Shown piece by piece: positions 8,845 to 17,129 of a stretch of DNA of 21,250 bases. Position 1 is the stretch's first letter; each line of letters opens with the position of its first letter. Both the position numbers and the translations under genes were made by a program. The stretch is from JAKANM01 sp964356495 (lineage in GTDB: Bacteria; Patescibacteriota; Patescibacteriia; Magasanikbacterales; GWA2-37-8): contig CAYHHR010000014.1 in assembly GCA_964356495.1 (NCBI GenBank), forward strand, positions 1 to 21,250. The letters are read 5' to 3'. The notes beneath the pieces were generated by a model. The model was given only the letters and a program-made list of their open reading frames with translations, made no database searches and had not been told where the DNA came from.

Positions 8845-9978
8845 ATGATCATCCATCGAATGTCGACGGAGGCTCCAGAGCCACCGGTAAAATTTTATAA
8901 AGCGATCGCGCTGACGTTTCTTTTTTTGACTATAGTTCTGCTTGGCGCGGTTATCTTTATAACCTCAAAACGAGCAACGATTACCATCCTTGCCAAACAA
9001 GACAATCAGTCGGTCAATCTCAGCGTGTCGATCGGCGGAGCGGGAGAGAGGGCGGTGTCAGGTATTGTAACGTCGACTAAATTTTCGTTTTCAAAAGAAT
9101 TTTTCCCAACCGGCAACAAACAGGTGGAGAATAACGCGAAAGGCAAGGTTGCCATTTATAACAAGACCGGTTCCGCGCAGACGCTGGTGAAGACCACCCG
9201 CCTTCTTAGCGTTGATGGCATTTTATTTAGAATGGCGACAGCGGTAACTGTTCCGGCGCGCGGCGAGGCTGAGGTGGATGTCTATGCCGACCAGAAAGGC
9301 AGTGCCGGCAACATCGGTCCTGCCAGTTTCATCATTCCGGGCCTTAGTCTCGAGAAACAAAAAGTAATTTACGCAGAAAGTAAAGTTGCCATGTCCGGCG
9401 GCACGCAGTCAGTCGGAGTTCTTAGCAGTGATGATTTAAATAACGCCAAAACAGAATATGGATCTGCCGCCATCGAGGAATTTTTGAGAACTCAATCTAA
9501 GACCGACGGGATGGAGCGGGTCGTCTTGATCGGCGAAGAGAATCTTAAATTTGATCACGCGGTCGGTGATGAGGTTGGGTCATTCGTAGCTTCCGGCACC
9601 AGCACGATGTTAGTTGCCGAATTTCGGGCCGGCGATGTGATGAAGCTGGTAAATCAGGAAATCAGAGCGCGGGTCGTCGACGGCACGGAACGTTATTTAT
9701 CATTATCAAATGCTCCGAGGGTTACCCTCGCGAACGTCGATCTGAGGAACGGATTGGCGACTTTGGACGTCCGAGATGAGTTGGTAGTGACGCTAGACGC
9801 CGATAGCGACAAGCTTTCTCCCGACCATTTCTTTGGTAAATCCAGGGATGAGATTAGTCGCTACGTCATGAGTCTTGATCATGTTGCCAATGTTGATGTG
9901 AGTTTTTTTCCGAGCTGGGTGCTCACCGCTCCAAGCGCTGAGGACCATATTTCCGTTGTAGTGAAGAGTGTCAGGTAG
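8845..9978 (+). CDS. Baseplate J-like single-pass membrane protein
   Basis: The protein has about 377 residues: a short cytoplasmic N-terminus, one transmembrane segment (about 19-41) and a beta-rich exported region. The part that says K-G-K-V-A-I-Y-N-K-T-G-S-A-Q-T-L-V, then VPARGEAEVDVYADQKGSAG and N-I-G-P-A-S-F-I-I-P-G, matches from memory the CPR family annotated as baseplate J/gp47-like. The name reflects a fold shared with phage-tail baseplate proteins; no phage tail genes are present. The ATG at 8845 is chosen because it is the first start after the -10 box; the ATG at 8860 (MSTEAPEPP) is an equally good alternative. It follows pilB closely but has its own promoter. The stop is TAG. Confidence 0.78.
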   Translation: MIIHRMSTEAPEPPVKFYKAIALTFLFLTIVLLGAVIFITSKRATITILAKQDNQSVNLSVSIGGAGERAVSGIVTSTKFSFSKEFFPTGNKQVENNAKGKVAIYNKTGSAQTLVKTTRLLSVDGILFRMATAVTVPARGEAEVDVYADQKGSAGNIGPASFIIPGLSLEKQKVIYAESKVAMSGGTQSVGVLSSDDLNNAKTEYGSAAIEEFLRTQSKTDGMERVVLIGEENLKFDHAVGDEVGSFVASGTSTMLVAEFRAGDVMKLVNQEIRARVVDGTERYLSLSNAPRVTLANVDLRNGLATLDVRDELVVTLDADSDKLSPDHFFGKSRDEISRYVMSLDHVANVDVSFFPSWVLTAPSAEDHISVVVKSVR

Positions 9979-9984
9979 GCTGGT

Positions 9985-10013
9985 TTGACATTCGACTCAA
10001 AAAAATATACAGT
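9985..10013 (+). promoter_or_regulatory. Promoter of the thrS-miaA unit
   Basis: A perfect TTGACA (9985-9990) is followed after 17 nt by TACAGT (10008-10013, four of six consensus positions). The predicted start near 10020 gives a leader of about 36 nt without a Shine-Dalgarno sequence. I see no T-box or convincing attenuator in this leader. Confidence 0.65.
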
Positions 10014-10055
10014 ACGGGCGCGTTGCGGTCGGTTTTTTTATCTAATTTTTCACCT

Positions 10056-11798
10056 ATGGAAAACGAACAACTGGAACACCTTCGTCACTCTTGCGCGCAT
10101 TTGCTGGCCGCGGCGGTGCTGGAATTATATCCGCGCGCTAAACGGACGATCGGTCCAGCCATCGCCAACGGGTTTTATTATGATTTCGATTTTGGCGAGC
10201 AAAAATTAACTGACGCCGATTTGGCGGCAATCGAAAAGAGGATGTCGGCGATCGCCCCAACCTGGAAAAAATTTGATAGAAAGGAAGTAGAAGCCAAGGA
10301 GGCAAAGGAAGTCTTCGCCGACAATGAGTATAAACATGAATTGATTGACGAATTTTCAGGGGAAGGACAGAAATTAACTTTGTATACCTCAGGAAATTAT
10401 GTTGACCTCTGCCGCGGCGGACACGCTGATAATCCAAGCAAGGAACTCAAACATTTCAAATTACTTTCGATTGCCGGCGCCTATTGGCGCGGGGATGAGA
10501 AAAATAAAATGCTGACGCGTATTTATGGCGCCTGCTTTCCGACTCGGCAGGAACTTGATGACTACCTGAAGCAGATCGAGGAAGCCAAGAAACGCGACCA
10601 TCGCAAACTTGGCAAGGAACTTGGACTGTTCTCACTGATTGATGAGATCGGTCCCGGTCTGCCGTTATTTTATCCGAAGGGCGCCCTGCTTAGGCGCTCG
10701 GTCGAGAATTTTATTATTGAGATGCAGGAGAAAAAAGGCTACGAACCGATTTGGATTCCTCATATTACTAAGGGAAAATTGTACGAAATCTCCGGCCATC
10801 TCGACAAATATGACGCGATGTATCCGCCGATGGAACTGAAAGATGAGGCCTCATATTATATAAAACCGATGAACTGCCCGCATTTCATGATGCTCTATAA
10901 GACGAATTATCATTCCTACCGCGAGCTGCCATTGCGCTGGACCTGCACTACGACGAATTATCGGTACGAAAAAAGCGGCGAATTGTCCGGACTGACGCGC
11001 GTGCGTTCGTTGACTCAGGACGATTGCCATGTTTTCGCGCGGCCGGATCAGATCGAGAACGAAATAAATTTGATGCTTAATATGATCGGCGAGGCGTACC
11101 GGGTGTTTGGCTTCAAAAATTTTTGGGTGAGGATTTCGACTCACGACCCAAAAAATAAAGAAAAATATATCGGCGATCCGGAAGTTTGGCAGCAGAGCGA
11201 GGAAGTGCTTTCGAAACTTATTAAGTCGATGGGGTGGAAACATGAAGTCGGGGTCGGCGAAGCCGCTTTTTATGGACCGAAACTTGATTTTATGGTGAAG
11301 GATGTTTTGGGCCGGGAATGGCAGCTCTCGACTATTCAGCTCGACATGAATCTGCCGGTACGTTTTGATTTGGAATATATTGATTCTGACGGAAAAAAAC
11401 AGCGCCCGATCGTCATTCATCGCGCGATTTTGGGTTCCACCGAACGTTTTCTTGGTATTCTTATTGAACATTATGGCGGCGCTTTCCCGACTTGGCTGGC
11501 GCCGGTACAGATTATTTTCGCGCCGGTTTCTTCCAAGCATGTGGATGGAGCGGAGGCGCTCGCGGGGGAACTCAGATTACTGGGTATAAAGTGTGAGGTT
11601 GATAAAGCAGATGAGACAGTCGGAAAAAAAATACGCAATGCCACGCAGAAAAAGGTTCCGTATGTGGTCGTGGTAGGCGATAAGGAATTAGCGGGCGAAC
11701 CTTGGATGGTGCGGGTCAGGGGAGTGGAGGAACAGTTGAAAATTTCAAAGCCAGATTTTATTGAAAGAGTATTGAGTGAAATTAAGGAAAAGAATTAA
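10056..11798 (+). CDS. thrS: Threonyl-tRNA synthetase lacking the TGS domain
   Basis: The 580-residue class II synthetase charges tRNA(Thr) with threonine. It starts directly at the editing domain, whose metal-site residues are present (His11 and His15 in HSCAHLL; Cys119 and His123 in CRGGH). The catalytic core has all three zinc ligands that recognise threonine (Cys274 in KPMNCPHF, His325 in DDCHVF, His455 in VIHRAILGS). It also has motif 2 (Y-R-Y-E-K-S-G) and motif 3 (G-S-T-E-R-F). The C-terminal anticodon-binding domain begins near 470. The usual ~60-residue TGS domain is missing and cannot lie upstream, since only 77 nt separate this ATG from the previous stop. An in-frame start at 10023 would add only eleven unrelated residues and lies almost at the predicted transcription start. 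miaA follows after 8 nt. Confidence 0.97.
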   Translation: MENEQLEHLRHSCAHLLAAAVLELYPRAKRTIGPAIANGFYYDFDFGEQKLTDADLAAIEKRMSAIAPTWKKFDRKEVEAKEAKEVFADNEYKHELIDEFSGEGQKLTLYTSGNYVDLCRGGHADNPSKELKHFKLLSIAGAYWRGDEKNKMLTRIYGACFPTRQELDDYLKQIEEAKKRDHRKLGKELGLFSLIDEIGPGLPLFYPKGALLRRSVENFIIEMQEKKGYEPIWIPHITKGKLYEISGHLDKYDAMYPPMELKDEASYYIKPMNCPHFMMLYKTNYHSYRELPLRWTCTTTNYRYEKSGELSGLTRVRSLTQDDCHVFARPDQIENEINLMLNMIGEAYRVFGFKNFWVRISTHDPKNKEKYIGDPEVWQQSEEVLSKLIKSMGWKHEVGVGEAAFYGPKLDFMVKDVLGREWQLSTIQLDMNLPVRFDLEYIDSDGKKQRPIVIHRAILGSTERFLGILIEHYGGAFPTWLAPVQIIFAPVSSKHVDGAEALAGELRLLGIKCEVDKADETVGKKIRNATQKKVPYVVVVGDKELAGEPWMVRVRGVEEQLKISKPDFIERVLSEIKEKN

Positions 11799-11806
11799 CA
11801 AATACT

Positions 11807-12745
11807 GTGCCGTCAAAACAAAAGTTAATTGTTATCCTCGGTCCGACTGCTTCCGGCAAAACTGATTTGGCCATAAAAATGGCCAAAGAGTTTAATGGTG
11901 AAATTATTTCGGCCGACTCGCGGCAGATTTATAAAAAAATGGATATTGGGACGGCAAAGCCAGACGGCAAATGGAAGACGGTGGCGGGCAAGCGGCGTTA
12001 TTTGGTTGAGGGCGTACCGCATTACGCGATAGATGCGGTGAACCCCGGAAAAACTTTTACCGCCGCCGAGTTTAAAAAGCTTGCGATCGAATCGGTCGAG
12101 GACATCGGCCGCCGCGGCAAAATTCCTTTCTTAGTCGGCGGGACAGGCCTCTATGTCTGGGCGGTGGTGGATAATCTTCAGTTTCCGTCGGGGGATCCGA
12201 TGAAAAAATTACGCGCCGGCTTTGCCGACAAATCGATTGAGGAACTCGTGGAATTACTTAAAAAAGTTGATCCGGAGGCTGTTTCATTTGTCGACATAAA
12301 AAACAAACGCCGTGTGATTCGCGCGCTTGAGGTCGCTATTTCTACCGGTCAATCTTTTTCTGTTCATCGCGCCAAGACAGAGCCGCTGTTTGATTGTCTT
12401 CAAATTGGAATCAGGTGGCCAATAGACGAATTGTTTCAGCGGATTGACGAGCGTATTGATGAACAGTGGGAGAAGGGTTGGCAAGGTGAGGTAGAATCAC
12501 TGGTGCGCCAGAAGTATAGTTTTGATTTGCCAAGCCTTAGCGGTATTGGGTATCGGGAGGTCGTGAAATATTTGGCTGGAGAGATGACATTGCCGGAAAT
12601 GTTTAGAATCCTAAAACGCGAAACGCGCCGTTACGCGAAGCGTCAAATTACATGGTTTAAGCGGGACAAAAGAATTCAATGGATTGAGAAAAGTGATGTG
12701 TCGGCGGCCCGCGGTATGATTGCCGATTTTCTGATGAAGCGGTAA
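11807..12745 (+). CDS. miaA: tRNA dimethylallyltransferase
   Basis: The 312-residue enzyme transfers a dimethylallyl group to N6 of A37 in tRNAs that read UNN codons. The P-loop is GPTASGKT (12-19), followed by the substrate-binding segment with Asp37, Ser38 and Gln40 (DSRQIYK). GGTGLY is near 111-116, and the C-terminal RRYAKRQITWFKRD motif near 273-286. The length is normal. The start is GTG with no Shine-Dalgarno sequence, 8 nt after thrS, so it is probably expressed by read-through from the thrS promoter. It ends 4 nt before the convergent DUF11-like gene. Confidence 0.96.
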   Translation: MPSKQKLIVILGPTASGKTDLAIKMAKEFNGEIISADSRQIYKKMDIGTAKPDGKWKTVAGKRRYLVEGVPHYAIDAVNPGKTFTAAEFKKLAIESVEDIGRRGKIPFLVGGTGLYVWAVVDNLQFPSGDPMKKLRAGFADKSIEELVELLKKVDPEAVSFVDIKNKRRVIRALEVAISTGQSFSVHRAKTEPLFDCLQIGIRWPIDELFQRIDERIDEQWEKGWQGEVESLVRQKYSFDLPSLSGIGYREVVKYLAGEMTLPEMFRILKRETRRYAKRQITWFKRDKRIQWIEKSDVSAARGMIADFLMKR

Positions 12746-12749
12746 GAAT

Positions 12750-14636
12750 TTATTGAGCAAGCGGAATTTCTTCCGCGGCCAGGTCAATAATTTTGCCGGT
12801 GACCGTGTCCTCGGCAGTGAGATGAGCTTTTGAAAATAGAAGGTTTTGCGTCGGATTAGTCGCGTTGAGGGTTAGTGAGAAAGTAGTATTAAGGACGTCC
12901 GTTTCAGTTGGCATTTCAGTAATCGACCAGGTTATTTTTTTTTGTTCCGGATCGTATGTCATCTGGCCGGCCGCTTTGTCTACTGGCGTGAAAGTTACGT
13001 TGCCGAACGCCGTTGCCGTAATTGTGATGTTTTTCAAGGAATGGAAGGTGTTGTTGATTACCCAACTGATCAGATGTTTTTCTCCGGCGGCGCCGGCATT
13101 GGTAACGGAATCATCGCTCGAAAAAGTAAGATCGGAGTTCAGCGTAAGATTAATGGGGTGGGTGCCGACGCTTTGGACGGTTTTTGCGGCATCTTTGAAT
13201 TTCACTTCGGCCGAGGCCGTGATCAAGGCGGATTTAATAACGCTTAGGTCGAATTTTTTCGCGTCCTTGATCGGCAATTGAACATTTATCACGACTTCGT
13301 CGTTTGGTTTCAGCTTGGCGAGCGCCGGCAGCTGGCCGCTGTTCCAGGAAATTATTCCGCGCCTAGTATTATCATTGATTTGTTCGCCAACGATAGTATT
13401 TTGATTTTTATCGACCAGAGCCGCCCAATTGAGCAGGCTGGCATTGTGGTCGGATGGCGCGGTAAGAATTAATTTCACAACCGCGTTGGAAATTTGTTTG
13501 GCGCTTTGATTTTTGACCCTAAGAGTGATGTTGAGGGTGTCCCCCGGCCGGCTATCGAAGTCAGAGGCCGAACCGTTTATGGCCAGATTGACGGCGACAT
13601 CATTTTTTATCAGGGAGGAGGTTAGTTGGGCGAGACCAATTTGGTAATTTTGGCCGCCGGCGCCCTGCATAATTATCAGGCCCTTTATCGGAGCGGTATT
13701 GTCGCCGTTGGCGGTATAATTTCCCGTGATGCTGTAAGTTGTCGGGGAGAGATCGGAGGTAGAGGAACTGAACGGGATTATCCACTGGTTATTTTTATCG
13801 AACGATGGGGATGAGGAAGTGATGACAAAATTCTGCGGGACCTGAGGAACGATGATCATGGTGTTGTTCCAGGTTGGGGTTTTTTGCAGGTTGAAGGTGT
13901 AGACCACATCGGCGCCGACGGAAACTTGATCCGGTCCGCTGATGGTCAGTTTTACCGGCGCCGACGTAATTACCGTAGTCAGCGTCGCCGCCTTTTGAAG
14001 TTCGGAATTAAAATTAGTCGGCAAATAGTTTAGAAATATCCGCCAGGATTTTTGATCGTTCAGAGACCCATAGGTGAGTCCGGTGACATTCAAGACGCCT
14101 TTTTGGTAAGGTGGAATCGTTCCAAGGTTCCATTCGTTGTGTCCGGCGTTATTCGCGGGCAATGAGCTGCTGAGGAAAATAAATCCTTCGGGGAAATAGG
14201 CGTTTAAGACGGATTTTTTTAAGGGTACGTTGGAATTATTTTCATAGGAAATCATGTAGGTGGTGGTGGCGCCGAGACTGAGCTCCGTTGGGCCATTGAT
14301 GGAGAGGCTTACCTGGTTGTTTCCACTCTCGTTATTTTTATTGGAAGAAAAAAAGAAACCGGCCCAAACAACTGCGGCTATAAATACGCCAATGAAAAGA
14401 AAGAGCGCGAGATTGTTGAAGGCACCGGTTTTTTTAATGGAAATTTCACGCGGATTGGAATTTTCGTTGTCGTTATCATAAAGATTGGAAAGCACTTCGG
14501 TCAGTTTCTTTCCCCCGAAGGTTTCTTTTACGTTAGACGCGCTTCTCGGTTTTAAGCGTCGGCGCGTGATCCTTTTCTTTGGCGGTTCAATTTGTTCCTC
14601 AGGCCGGCTTGGGCTAATTATGAATTCCTCAGACAT
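12750..14636 (-). CDS. Membrane-anchored surface protein with DUF11-like Ig repeats
   Basis: The 628-residue protein has a basic cytoplasmic N-terminus (KKRITRRRLKPR near 20-31), one transmembrane helix (about 74-96) and an exported region of four or so Ig-like repeats. Repeats start near 107, 226, 343 and 490 with patterns such as L-S-I-N-G-P-T-E-L-S-L-G-A and L-T-I-S-G-P-D-Q-V-S-V-G-A. Each continues into a Y/L-x-I-x-Y/V-x-N-x-S strand and a hydrophobic P-x-x-F strand, as in the DUF11/conserved-repeat family of surface proteins. There are no catalytic motifs or sortase signal. It begins 9 nt after the DUF4012 gene, so the two are one transcription unit and their products may act together at the envelope. 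Confidence 0.85.
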   Translation of the reverse strand: MSEEFIISPSRPEEQIEPPKKRITRRRLKPRSASNVKETFGGKKLTEVLSNLYDNDNENSNPREISIKKTGAFNNLALFLFIGVFIAAVVWAGFFFSSNKNNESGNNQVSLSINGPTELSLGATTTYMISYENNSNVPLKKSVLNAYFPEGFIFLSSSLPANNAGHNEWNLGTIPPYQKGVLNVTGLTYGSLNDQKSWRIFLNYLPTNFNSELQKAATLTTVITSAPVKLTISGPDQVSVGADVVYTFNLQKTPTWNNTMIIVPQVPQNFVITSSSPSFDKNNQWIIPFSSSTSDLSPTTYSITGNYTANGDNTAPIKGLIIMQGAGGQNYQIGLAQLTSSLIKNDVAVNLAINGSASDFDSRPGDTLNITLRVKNQSAKQISNAVVKLILTAPSDHNASLLNWAALVDKNQNTIVGEQINDNTRRGIISWNSGQLPALAKLKPNDEVVINVQLPIKDAKKFDLSVIKSALITASAEVKFKDAAKTVQSVGTHPINLTLNSDLTFSSDDSVTNAGAAGEKHLISWVINNTFHSLKNITITATAFGNVTFTPVDKAAGQMTYDPEQKKITWSITEMPTETDVLNTTFSLTLNATNPTQNLLFSKAHLTAEDTVTGKIIDLAAEEIPLAQ

Positions 14637-14645
14637 AAGTTGGTA

Positions 14646-17042
14646 TTAATTATTTTTCTTTAAGAGCACACTCCACGTTTGATCTTGAGTCAGAGGGAAC
14701 TCCTCAACCTTAAAGCCGTTGCTGGCCGGGGAGGAATGCGCGCCTTTCAGCCAGCTTGGCTGCCACGATAATGGGAAGATGACTTGGCTTTCAAAGTCGC
14801 TGGTAATTCCGGACTGTTTCTGCGCCGTTAGCTGATACGGCTGAACGTCGGTTTTAAAATTATTTATGACCCGACCCACGATTGATTTCCCTTCGGGTTC
14901 AGTCAGCTTTATCCTAAACGGCAGGCGATAGGAAAATTTTGCTTGACTGGCGCTGCCGGGCTCGGTTATTACCCAATTGCCGAAAGCGGTTTTGTTAAAT
15001 TCGGCGGTAATTCTGGTCCCGGAAACTTGATCGATGCCAAGCTCATTTTCCTGGCTTAGCAGGAAGGGATCGGCGATTGACGACGAATCCGGCGCGCGGA
15101 AACTTTTTTCTTCCGGCCAGGTGAAACCACTCGCTGAAAGCAAGGTGCTTCCGAGCGGCACGTACACCCGGAGAAAATCGATGTTCGGGACGCCGTAAAA
15201 TTTTTCGGCGGCGATGCCGGTGTGTTCCCTGGTGATGACTACGGTATCGATGATGCTACCGTCGTTTTGGATCACAGCCTCGTGGCTGATGAGCTGTTTC
15301 ATTCGGGCGTCGCTTTTTTGCCCTTGAAGGTTGGTGTTAACCACCAGCAGATAATCGCTGTCCGGATCAGTCGCCCGGATCAAACCGCCCCAGCCGGAGG
15401 ATGAGATGGCTGATTCGGCGGCGGCGTCTGTGAAATACGCCTGGATCTCTTTTTGGTTTAACGCTTCTTCAAGGTTGCCAAGCAACGGCAGGACATTCTT
15501 CGCGGGAGTTTTTTTAATCAGGTCTAGGATAGTCGGCGCGAGATCGGCCAGGATTTGTTTTGGTCTATTTAGGAGTTTTTCTGGGCCGTTTTCGACTTCA
15601 TTCTGGATGACTGCCGCGGCATTTTCGGCCGAGAGGTTTAGATTTCGAGTGGAATCCGTGATTGGTCCGATTACGCCGAGCAGGCGTTCAAGGACACTCG
15701 CGTTCACGGCGATTACGCCGTCAGCTTTTTCGTTCCAGCTTTTGTTGTAGAACCAGATGATTTTTTTGGCGCTGGCGCCAAAATCCGGAAACCAGTTGGC
15801 ATCCTGAAATTCCCAGCGTTTGTTGAGGATCGTCAGCGGCAAGGGCGGAACCTCTGAAACAGACAGCTGTCCATTCAGATCATAGGTGCCTCCGGCAGGA
15901 ATGCTAAAATTAACGACGTTGCCGTCTTTCACGTCGAGAACAGCGAAACTTCCCATAAATCCGCCGGTCGGACGAAGCTCGGCCGGATTCTGAAATATCA
16001 CCAGGTAGCGTCTTTGTCCTTTGCCGCCGAAAATTTCCTGCAAAGTGTCGTTTAGATTGGCGATATTTCTGAAGTTTTTGACGAGGTTCTGAAATAACGA
16101 CCGAAAATCCTTGAACTGTTCCTGGTATTCAAAAGGCAAAGATTTTAAATTGACGGCGTTAAGATTTTCGAGCGCGCGCTCGTAATTTGGGTTGGCGGAA
16201 TTGAGCGTTGATACGAGCTGATTGAGTTTGAAAGTGAGCGTCGTGCTTGGTTCGGAGGCTAGGGTCATTAGGGTCGAAATAAGGTAAGAATTTCCAACCG
16301 CGATTTCCTCGCCCGCGAGGAGGACTTTTTCGCGGCTCTCGAGTTCCCCATGCAAAAACGGCACCATGCGGGCGATGGTTTGCAGGATTGTGTGCTTCCC
16401 GGAAAGGCTCTCCAGCGCGAGGTTGAATTTGTTTAGCGCCTCCGCGTTGGCAGTCTCCGCCGAGGTAAGGTTTGCCGATTTTAGCGCCACCGCTGATTCC
16501 TGCAGCGCCAGAAATCCGGCCGTGCTATTGTCGGAAATACTGGTCTTGGCCGACACGATGTCTTGGTAATAGCCGCGAACTGATCCGGGAACAAATGAAA
16601 CAAACCCAACCGCCAGAATTAAAAATACCGCTAGACTTTTTACCGCGGCAAAATTTTTGCCGGTTGGAATAGATTCCAAAAAGTGGTGTTTATTTTTATC
16701 GGAATTTTCTGAATGATCGAGATCGCTGAAAAGTTTCGGATTGGGGAACGCGGGCGCGGATTTTTCTTCGCGAACATGATAGGAATGAAATAGAGAATCC
16801 GGAGCGCTTGCCGGCGCGGAGGAATTTACCGTGTCCCACAAATCAATTTTTTTTGTTTTTAAATTTACCACGTGCGGCGACGCTTCATTCGGAGTATTTA
16901 CATGATGAACAAAAAAATTGACCATTCTGGTGTTCGAGGTATTTGATACAGAAGAAGAGATTTTTTTGGGGCAGGTTGCCTTGTTATGACCGACGCTGTC
17001 GCATTGGCCGCAACGCCGGAGCTGGGGTTTTTTTTGTGACAC
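14646..17042 (-). CDS. DUF4012 membrane protein with N-terminal CCHC zinc knuckle
   Basis: The protein has 798 residues. Residues 11-24 form a C-x2-C-x4-H-x4-C zinc knuckle (Cys11, Cys14, His19, Cys24) in a basic context. A low-complexity linker runs to about 130, followed by one transmembrane helix (about 134-152) and a large exported part. The DUF4012 signature is clear: RYLVIFQNPAELRPTGGFMG near 315-334, then W-E-F-Q-D-A-N-W-F-P-D-F near 390-401, then D-G-V-I-A-V-N. DUF4012 is common in CPR and Actinobacteria and has no known activity. The GTG at 17042 is the start because the zinc knuckle follows directly and no other in-frame start lies between it and the first in-frame ATG at codon 40. 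No Shine-Dalgarno sequence is present. The 9-nt gap to the DUF11-like gene indicates co-expression. Confidence 0.87.
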   Translation of the reverse strand: MSQKKPQLRRCGQCDSVGHNKATCPKKISSSVSNTSNTRMVNFFVHHVNTPNEASPHVVNLKTKKIDLWDTVNSSAPASAPDSLFHSYHVREEKSAPAFPNPKLFSDLDHSENSDKNKHHFLESIPTGKNFAAVKSLAVFLILAVGFVSFVPGSVRGYYQDIVSAKTSISDNSTAGFLALQESAVALKSANLTSAETANAEALNKFNLALESLSGKHTILQTIARMVPFLHGELESREKVLLAGEEIAVGNSYLISTLMTLASEPSTTLTFKLNQLVSTLNSANPNYERALENLNAVNLKSLPFEYQEQFKDFRSLFQNLVKNFRNIANLNDTLQEIFGGKGQRRYLVIFQNPAELRPTGGFMGSFAVLDVKDGNVVNFSIPAGGTYDLNGQLSVSEVPPLPLTILNKRWEFQDANWFPDFGASAKKIIWFYNKSWNEKADGVIAVNASVLERLLGVIGPITDSTRNLNLSAENAAAVIQNEVENGPEKLLNRPKQILADLAPTILDLIKKTPAKNVLPLLGNLEEALNQKEIQAYFTDAAAESAISSSGWGGLIRATDPDSDYLLVVNTNLQGQKSDARMKQLISHEAVIQNDGSIIDTVVITREHTGIAAEKFYGVPNIDFLRVYVPLGSTLLSASGFTWPEEKSFRAPDSSSIADPFLLSQENELGIDQVSGTRITAEFNKTAFGNWVITEPGSASQAKFSYRLPFRIKLTEPEGKSIVGRVINNFKTDVQPYQLTAQKQSGITSDFESQVIFPLSWQPSWLKGAHSSPASNGFKVEEFPLTQDQTWSVLLKKNN

Positions 17043-17129
17043 AGATTACGTAGATATTGTGAAGATTTCGCAGATTCGAAATTACATCTTTGTAATCCGA
17101 TTATATCCGCGTTATCCATATCTATTATA
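17043..17129 (-). promoter_or_regulatory. Leader and probable promoters of the DUF4012-DUF11 unit
   Basis: Two perfect TATAAT boxes are on this strand, at 17129-17124 and 17105-17100. The first contains the TAA stop of the upstream glycosyltransferase. Neither has a convincing -35. Between the boxes and the GTG, short diverged copies of a GGATTAC/GATGTAAT/GTAATCT-like unit recur. An ATTAC/GTAAT pair (17081-17096) could form a small stem. Confidence 0.45.

Noticed and set aside
8845..9978. Baseplate-J-like protein as evidence of a prophage or contractile tail system
   Set aside because: No tail, sheath, capsid, integrase or lysis genes are present; the gene belongs to a membrane-anchored family seen in CPR chromosomes.
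10851..11540. Minus-strand frame of 229 codons opposite thrS
   Set aside because: It lies opposite the catalytic core of a well-supported gene and resembles no protein.
12761..12776. Hairpin gcggaa-tttc-ttccgc as a terminator between miaA and the DUF11-like gene
   Set aside because: The stem is only 6 bp, sits inside the coding sequence and has no T-tract on either strand.
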